Origin: Labyrinthula sp. Ha
Taxonomy: Eukaryota > Sar > Bigyra > Labyrinthulida > Labyrinthulaceae
NCBI GenBank assembly: GCA_015227615.1
Contig: JAALGZ010000004.1
Location: 806,001-870,000, forward strand
DNA: 64,000 nucleotides
Direction of reading: 5' to 3'
The notes under the pieces: model-generated
The model's input: the letters and a program-made list of their open reading frames with translations, nothing else
What the model was told of the DNA's origin: nothing
Databases searched by the model: none
Shown here: piece by piece, positions 56,749-64,000 of the stretch
Position numbering within the stretch: the first letter of the stretch is position 1
How the letters are laid out: the number at the start of each line of letters is the position of its first letter
Program-made: the position numbers and the translations under genes

Positions 56749-59700
56749 TTTCAGTACTTTCCCTCAGTAGTGACGTCATTAAGGGCACAAAATGTTTTAT
56801 AACTTAATGACGTGGCACTGTGAAAATTTCTACCCAAATTTGTGTATTAGGGCAATAATTAGAATTGAGGGCATATTGCAATGCTTTCCATAGATACAGA
56901 TAGTTAAATTTTCATGCTTAGTATTTATCGACACGAAAGTCAATTTGATGCCATGTCGGCACCATATTGGAATTTGACAATGCAGCCGGGGTGTAGGATC
57001 CAATCGTGGCGTAACACTTTCTTTCTCATACGTGGTTCATAGATATAAACATGTTTATGTTTAATAAGGCGAGTTTACAGTATAGAATGATTAAATTAGG
57101 TTTTCTATAATGCAATGCAATGATAAGCAGCAAAGAATTTTAGAGTCAAATATGTGCATTGTCTGAACTTTTCTTAAATTCATCTTCCTTAAGATGTTGC
57201 GTACACTGTGATTTACATCATTTCGAAGTTCACAACAACTACTTAGCAGAATTTTGTTTAAGTTAAATATTATATTTTCATATTTCCTAGGGACCTTCTG
57301 TTTGATCTTAGATCTGGATACCCGATGTCCAAACAACTTTCAACCAAGTTATTAAAACCTCAATACTATTCGGGCGACATGACAAAATCTAACTCTTTTT
57401 CTCAAAACTGATATTATCGTTTTATCATAAATTACCTTCCGAGCTTAAAATGACCTATGGATTCAATAAAACTGAAACTGCTCAAATTAAAATTTCAGAG
57501 GTGAAAATTTACTGCAACCTAATCACCTTTTGAACTTAATTGCTCATGTGACAATTACCTTTCTAGAACTCTAAGATACTTTCAGTTTTTCGCCATGAAT
57601 TATTAAAATAGCCTGTTTAATTCTATATTTCTTAAAGTTTGAGAATGTTTTTGTGTTTTAGACTTAGACTTTAAAAGGACATGGGTTTCACATAAAAAGT
57701 TGGAAAATACAGTTTTTAACAAAATAATCCATCGTATTAGTTGAAGCACCAAGAAAAAGGGTACTCATTTCTTGATCATGCTCTCGAGCTATTCTTTTAT
57801 CAGGGATACATTACTTGCTTATTCACGATTTAGTTTATTTCGTTTTGTTTCATTTTACGTTGCAGGAGTACCGTTATTTGGCGTTAAAGTTACTATAAAA
57901 TCCTCGCTCACCTTTTTAGTAGAGAGGTATTTAGTATAATTTCAGTAATATCTATATATATATATTGATCCAAAGTTAGATTCTTCTTTTCGTAATATTA
58001 AAAAACTTATATTTGAAAAAAATTATTGTTCTTTTTTAAAACAAACTTATTGCGTCTAGGGGCAACATAGTTCTGATCCAATTACAACTAAATTTTAAAT
58101 ATTTACCAAGCGAGAATTTTTAAGTACAACCGGTCATAATGACTAGAAGTAGGACCCAGATTTACGTGAAAGATTTGCAGTGGGTAAATTCAGTAATCCC
58201 ATTGCGATGTTCAGAAATTTGAATCTACCACGCGACATGGTTGATAACCAGCAAAATTAAAAATGAGATAAGATACCGGAATAGGCTCACAGCATCTTAG
58301 TTAATTCATCTTGGTGTTTCAGAGTACTAGAATATGTTGCTTTGTGAACATGGGTGATAGAATAGTCATAAGGCAAGCCTTAATACCAGGTACGTACAAC
58401 AGAATAACAAATAATTTCAACATTTCCATCTAATCTTGAAAAAAGTTGAGAAAATATATAAAAAAACGTACAATTGGTTTTTCTACATGCAGAAATACAT
58501 ATTAAAGATTATATATAAAAGGAACTCTCTTTGACAAATTCATAAAGCATATACTCGCTTGTTGCCTAATCGCAATAATTGGTAACCCAAGATGCTATAA
58601 AGAATACAATTCTGGTGCTCATATCACATTCAACAAGATATAACTCTCAATTTTATTTTTATAACTTTAGAACGATGCTTTATCTTATTTCTAGAACTAT
58701 AATAGTGTCAAGCTGTTGAATCCTTCAGAAAAATGTCAAACTTTGACATACACATATACGACGTCGTATAGGTGTATACTTTTGTAAGACCAGTGTCAAC
58801 AATCTGAAATAAAATATAGATTTATAGCAGTACAATAGTTAAATTATTAATGGTCTATGCGATAAAAGAAAAAAATAATTTTAGAACTATTAAGGACAAA
58901 GATAAATTCGAAAAAAATACCACGATCCATATATACGAAGAACCTCCCAAAAGAAAATTCCGCCCTGAGTTGTTAATACAGTCTTTAGAGGAGCTATATA
59001 GGAAGTTATATACTTTTTGGTGATAATTCTCATTTATTATTATTTTTTCTAAAATTTCATCCATATCCATATTTCCTTAAGCTATTAACTGTACGACTAC
59101 AATGAAACAAAGTTAGAAAGTAAGATATCCACTACGTCTTCTGTCACTTAAAAATTAAAATGTCACATAGACAAACTAATCGTTCAACCCCACACTCTGA
59201 TACGTCATCTTTCATTTAAGAATTTAAATGTCACAGACACAGATTAATTGCTCTTTTTGAGACTCTACTAACATAATTAACTAGGTTATATATTTGAAGT
59301 ATGGGGAAACCAGTAGAACTTGACCATCTGTTATTATACAGGATGCTTTAAGAAAAGTAGTTGTTAGCTTAACAGGTAGATGTGTTCTTACTAGAATATA
59401 TATTTTTACTGGATTTTTTCAATAGAATTTGCAGTTCTTTTTTCGTTGGTTCGGGTCAACGTACATACTTATTTTTTCTGGTGTATCTAATTTGGGTACC
59501 ATTTTTTTTTAAAGTAAGGATCACCGATCATCAAAAGATTAAACGAATCAAGAACATTAGTACATTGCTCTCTATATACAAATTTTTAAAATCTCATTCC
59601 AGTTTTTCCATATTCTGTTGCATGCATCTTGATTTTGTTTTTATTCCCATATTATTTTTTAAATTTTATCTTTCTAGGTGCTTTATTAAATAAATAGCTT

Positions 59701-60902
59701 TTACTAGTAGCTTATGGGGTACTTTGTGTAGATATATGCTCAGATTCATCCCCTGGGGGTGTCCCAAGAAAGTTTAAGCACTATAACTCATATTTCTGGT
59801 AGATATCTAGATGCTATAAGAATTGCTAAAACATAATATGTAGATGGATAGTCCTTCAAACCTTTTAGGTACCCTAGTTATGAAACGAAAGTATCCCAAT
59901 AACTTGAATATTTTGAATCAAGTCAATTAGAAGCTTAGAGTTTCTGTGCGTTAGAGAAATAGTACCAAAAAGGACTTTATAATATTTAAAGTGGTACAGA
60001 AACAAACAGGATTCTTGGGCTCCTGAATCAAATAATCGCAATTTTCATTCTTCCAACTCTTTGATTACCCAAAATCATCATCTAAAGGTGTAAACTAATA
60101 AGAATTATCCCACAAATGAAGGAACAGCTATAGACATCACACTCAGATAGCCAGAAAAAAGAGAGTAAAATATATAATGATAAATTCAGTTTCATTTCAA
60201 TATTCAAACACAAGATGGTGTTAAAAGAACATGCGACAATTATTTTAACAAAGGATGAAGCAAAATAACAGCAGAAGCTAACATTTGAAGCCTCAAATTA
60301 GAAAAATGAAAACTATTCATGACAAATATGATCGAGCAGTTAGTATTGTGAAGGGAACAACGGTTAAAAATATATGCAAGACTTCTTCTTAGATCGAATG
60401 AACTCTTTTTTCAAAGTTATATCAAGCAAATAACTCTAAGATGATGATACTTCATAAAAATTATACATAAAGAGGGGATAAGAAAAAAAAGCAATTTTGT
60501 TGTTAAAATCGTTCGTTTGTTATGCAAGGAATTCTTTCTCTGTTTTGCACAAGAAATTGAAAAAAAACAAAATTTTGAAGGATGCAAAAAAATAGATAGG
60601 GTTAAGCGCGGTAACTAACAGCACTCGGTAGGATAGTAGGGCCAAACTTTACTACAAAGTTTCTTTTCAAAAACAAGGATTAAATTCAAATGAAAAAAAT
60701 ATTGAGTTAAAGATTCTTGTATGTAATATAATGTAGAATAAAGAAAGAAAAAACAAAGGCTTGAGTTCGAGGTTATTTATACAGCAAAGGTTTCAAGAAT
60801 TAAACAGTAAATGCAAAAAGGGGAAGGAATCAGAGTCAGTAGTTATAAATCTTAACTTGGAGAGTTCCATTGGTGAAAACACCTTTTTTTCTTTTCCCTT
60901 CT
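56749..60902. other. Intergenic 4.2 kb, mostly featureless
   Basis: AT-rich DNA with several long A or T runs. A 103-codon frame at 59,382-59,693 is Phe/Ile-rich, as expected of T-rich DNA, and is not called. A two-copy degenerate repeat lies at 59,133-59,268 and is listed separately. Confidence 0.4.
59133..59268. repeat. Degenerate 68-bp tandem duplication
   Basis: Two adjacent units of 68 bp start with TACGTCTTCTGTCACTTAAA and TACGTCATCTTTCATTTAAG and continue in parallel through ATGTCACATAGACA / ATGTCACAGACACA. They share most positions across the first ~45 bp and then drift apart. This looks like an old tandem duplication in non-coding DNA. Confidence 0.55.
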
Positions 60903-61247
60903 TCATTTTGATTTTTTCTTTGACGACTCTGAGAACATTTCATTTTTCTCTGACACCTCATCCTTATTTCCAAAGTTTCAACCTGGACTATCATTCACAG
61001 CTGCTACCATCTTCAGGACTTGTGCGTAGGCTTTCTTCCAGTTATTACTGCTGCTTTTCACCTCTTCACAAACCACTTCATATGCAGCGAAAAGGCTGGA
61101 ATATTTGAACTCAGGCTTTCTTGCGGTGTGATAAAAATCAGCTGGCAGAACTTTGATCTGGAAATAGGTGGCCCCTTCAGACCCAGAAGCTTGCGACCCA
61201 TCATCTGTAAAGCATGTTTGAAAAGGGGATAGCCCTAGAGTCACCAT
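60903..61247 (-). CDS. 3' exons of an unrecognised gene or gene copy
   Basis: An exon starting near 61204 (after a TTTACAG acceptor) and running to 60983 reads as protein: GATYFQIKVLPADFYHTARK, PEFKYSSLFAAYEVVCEEVK, SSSNNWKKAYAQVLKMVAAV. A 33-nt GTTG...TCAG intron (60950-60982) then leads to a short Ser/Lys-rich end (ESSKKKSK) and a TGA at 60903. Base composition is clearly less AT-rich than its surroundings. The same sequence family occurs, interrupted, at 46.4-46.7 kb on the plus strand. Upstream exons were not found: sequence above 61,250 has a short coding-like run (NFVVTIDNVNLQAN) but cannot be joined. It could be a living gene whose 5' part I missed, or a truncated copy. Confidence 0.42.
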
Positions 61248-61249
61248 TA

Positions 61250-62992
61250 TTTAATAGTTAGCCTGCAAGTTCACATTATCAATAGTGACAACAAAATTTC
61301 ACAGCTTCTCAACTTTCCCCAGCATCAAGCATATATTAATTAAATATGTTATTCCCAGGAGAACACTATTGTCAATCCTTTGTAATTTTTTGCAGTCACA
61401 TGGGTTGATTTGCATTACTTAGAAGTAGGCATTTGACTTAATAAAAATTATCAATAATTATTTGGTATATTTTTTTTATTATGATTATCGCGAAAAGAAC
61501 TAGGATTTTGATTTTTTTCAAACGATTCTGATTTTATTTTGATTCTTAATTGAATATCAATGATAAATTGAGCCACACCATCCTAGGCCAAACGGGCCCA
61601 GAAAATAAATTATAATTATGCACTCTCTAAAAATCCACACAATAAGGCCATATGAACCAGAATGACTAGGGAACAGGATGTAGTAGGGTCATATTCCCTG
61701 TTTTAAAGAATTTCATAAGGTGTCTATATGAAATATAGATTTTTTGGCGGCTTGGCACAAGTCATTTTGCTTCAATTTTTATTTATACTCAAATAATAAT
61801 CAATAGTCAATCAAACTTGTTGGGGAATTATCAGAAGCAATCAAAAATAAAAATATGGGCAAAAATTTTAACTATTAATTATTAATAAATCGTCTCCAAT
61901 CCCTACTCTGGAGTCAAGGAATCCGCGCCCATTTGGGAACATAAGATAAGGTACCTATAAGTAATTAAAGTAAGAGACAAATTATTAAGAATAAACCCTG
62001 TATATAGTTCCTTGACCAATAGATTTTTTAGGAATAAAATACCCTAACGTGGTTAATGAAACTTATGTATAATACTGCCCAAGAGGCTAGAGTTAATTCC
62101 TCTATGTAGGCTAAAGCAGAATTTACTCAATAGCCTTGGTCTACCAGACTACAATCATAAAAACATTAGTGAATCACCTGATGAAGTAGAAGAATGTTAT
62201 GATATTTCCGTCAAATTAGCATGTATTCAGTAATAAGCTACTTCTCTAATACTTTAATCTTTTACTAGAGAGTTAAAATCTTGGTTGAGTGACATGCAAT
62301 AAAAAATCTTGGATTGCATCGTTGTCAAGAGATACTTCATTTGAATACTTTGAATTTGTTGAACTATAAACAAATAATTTATTCGTGACCATCGATTAGT
62401 TAACACAATAGGATTAAACAAAAGAACTAGCACTCGATACCTGCAAATAAAAAAATAGTCCAAAATCACGCAGAGACATTAGATTATAGCTCCATCAGAA
62501 TGGAAGAACTCCTAACGTTTTGAAGCTATTAATTGTGAATGTGAAATCCAGAACTGTCTAGCATATATTTAATTCATTTGATGGTTCATCTGCAGATATA
62601 AAGCAATTACCCGTATGCATGATTGAGATGTGTGCTTATGCATGTTATTTAAAGACTAGGATTCAAAAAGGTACAATAGCGCGAGTGACGCAATTGAGTG
62701 ATTCATCTCCAGTGTAACTCAAAGCTCATTCCTATTTTGAACAGCATTGAAGATCTTACCAAAACCTCAATAAAGTTGTTGTCCACAACTCTTTGGGTGT
62801 AACTAGGCTAGAACCAGGGAAGTTTATTTCTATGTTTATGTAGATGACATCCATTCCAAATATAGCTGAAAAAAAAAGGAGACTTCGGATTTTAGAATTT
62901 AGCCCATTCACTCAAAGTCTCAAGTCAAACTAGTCAGCATCTGCACTCAAGTAACCATACAGTCTCTTTGGCAACGGGAAATCTTGTTTAGT
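61250..62992. other. Intergenic 1.7 kb, nothing firm
   Basis: AT-rich DNA. The first 200 bp contain a short coding-like run on the minus strand that may belong to the segment at 60.9-61.25 kb. The rest has no recognisable gene, RNA or repeat. Confidence 0.35.
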
Positions 62993-64000
62993 TTACGCAT
63001 ACCCAAGCTCTCGAATTATTTCATCCGTTAGTGTCCACAATTTTTCCTGCGTAACTATATTATAACTTGCTTCGCTAGACCCGAATTGTTCCCCTAGAGG
63101 AATATAGTATTTCCCCGAAATCTCATTTTCAAAAATCTCTTGTCCGACTGCTAAATGCACCTGAACTTTTGCTGCTGTGTCTGGCTCATAGAGTACCCAA
63201 GAGATTACTTTCTTCAGGACATTACTTAATATTTCATTACTTCCAGTATCCTCAAACATATTTGTCGAAACTACACCCGGATGAACGCAGTTTACGTAGA
63301 TTTTCTTATGTGATGCTTTCAGGTCTCGAGCAAGTTTATAAGTAAACAATATATTGGCAAGCTTTGACTGCCCGTAGGAAGCAAATGAAGAGAATTTTGT
63401 TTCATTGTTTATGTTTTTTAGTAACACTTCGGGGCCTTGTTTTGTTACAATCTTTTCAGGAAACAAAATTGGTGATTCAAGCTCCATGTGGTGCAATGCA
63501 GATGTAACAGAGACGATCGTTGATGGTTGTGAGAGTTCCAGTTGCGGCATTAATAACTTCGTGAGATAAAAATGTCCAACATGGTTTACGCCGAATGCCA
63601 TTTCTATTCCGTCTGATGTCTTGGAAAAGTCATCAGGGATTAAACCCCCATTTAGAATCAAAGAGTGTAAATGTTTGAACTGCGACTGGAACTTATTTGC
63701 AAACTTATTGATAGAAGATAGTGAACCGAGATCCATTTCCATTGGCAACAAGTTTTTCTTCTCAAACATCATCTTAACTTTTCTTCTATATTCACTCTGC
63801 TCCCCCATGAGCAAGATTTCCGCAGAGATTGCTGCCTTTGCATCATTACATTTCTTCATATTTCTGCAACCCATAATAACAGTAGCTCCATTAATCGCTA
63901 AGAGTTTTACTGTGGATTTTCCTAGCCCGGCATTAGCTCCAGTAACAATTACGACTTTACCCCTCAAGTTTAAGTCAAACAACTTCTCAACTCCTGGGTT
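62993..64000 (-). CDS. Short-chain dehydrogenase/reductase, retinol dehydrogenase/WWOX-like (5' end outside window)
   Basis: The frame is open from the stop at 62993 to the right edge, so the gene continues beyond the window; at least 335 residues are present. It is a classical SDR with the NAD(P) motif VVIVTGANAGLGKS (TGxxxGxG), MDLGSLSSI after strand 4, NHVGHFYLTKLL, catalytic Ser in SIVSVTSALHH, and YGQSKLANIL carrying the Tyr-xxx-Lys pair, then CVHPGVVSTNMF. This pattern, including the KLANILF block, fits the retinol dehydrogenase/WWOX-type oxidoreductases (SDR7C). The usual NNAG after strand 4 is changed to LNGGL. The true substrate is unknown. The visible N-terminus (NPGVEKLFDLNLRGK) suggests that the start lies only slightly outside or in an upstream exon. 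Confidence 0.88.
   Translation of the reverse strand, partial: NPGVEKLFDLNLRGKVVIVTGANAGLGKSTVKLLAINGATVIMGCRNMKKCNDAKAAISAEILLMGEQSEYRRKVKMMFEKKNLLPMEMDLGSLSSINKFANKFQSQFKHLHSLILNGGLIPDDFSKTSDGIEMAFGVNHVGHFYLTKLLMPQLELSQPSTIVSVTSALHHMELESPILFPEKIVTKQGPEVLLKNINNETKFSSFASYGQSKLANILFTYKLARDLKASHKKIYVNCVHPGVVSTNMFEDTGSNEILSNVLKKVISWVLYEPDTAAKVQVHLAVGQEIFENEISGKYYIPLGEQFGSSEASYNIVTQEKLWTLTDEIIRELGYA

Noticed and set aside
59382-59693. 103-codon plus-strand frame with membrane-like segments
   Set aside because: Phe/Ile/Leu content is what T-rich DNA gives by chance; no charged loops pattern or homology.

Overview
The window is nuclear DNA of a unicellular eukaryote. It is AT-rich and uses the standard code, with TAA, TAG and TGA all ending clear genes. 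It holds no bacterial operons, CRISPR arrays or rRNA, and I found no convincing tRNA. A B9D1 homologue implies that the lineage builds a cilium or flagellum, and one protein starts with a plausible mitochondrial presequence. The hallmark is very short spliceosomal introns, nearly all 27-38 nt, starting GTA or GTT and ending in AG. I placed them by eye, by restoring the reading frame and the expected protein family. This recovers exons far too short to stand out as open frames. Introns of about 30 nt are known from Blastocystis and of about 25 nt from Paramecium, so a heterokont near the opalinids is one possibility, but the species is not settled.

Layout. 0-11 kb: a long nicotinamidase/isochorismatase-like hydrolase (+), KRR1 (+), then on the minus strand B9D1 and an 8-TM membrane protein. 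KRR1 and B9D1 converge with 3 bp between their stop codons. 12.3-16 kb: an LSD1/KDM1 histone demethylase whose spliced 5' exons encode an ARID-like domain. 20.7-27.5 kb: a compact SCC2/NIPBL cohesin loader (+), a leucine-rich-repeat protein (+) and a putative mitochondrial protein (-). 27.5-40.2 kb: a 12.8-kb gene-poor stretch with weak retroelement relics. 40.3-42.8 kb: an eight-exon LRR-Roc-COR (Roco) GTPase. 44.7-46.8 kb: an unrecognised multi-exon gene followed by a decayed coding segment that has a relative at 61 kb. 47.7-50.1 kb: a four-exon C2HC zinc-finger protein converging on DPH1. 51.6-54 kb: a decayed Ty1/copia element. 54.2-56.7 kb: a five-exon PP2A-A/PP4R1-like HEAT-repeat protein (-). 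63-64 kb: a short-chain dehydrogenase cut by the window edge.

The genes are housekeeping and regulatory functions (ribosome biogenesis, diphthamide synthesis, cohesin loading, chromatin demethylation, phosphatase scaffolding, transition zone, GTPase signalling) with no shared pathway. The most unusual points are the contrast between ~30-nt introns and multi-kilobase gaps, the ARID-SWIRM-amine oxidase architecture, and the unrecognised gene family seen at 46 and 61 kb. All exon structures are hand-made and unconfirmed by transcripts.
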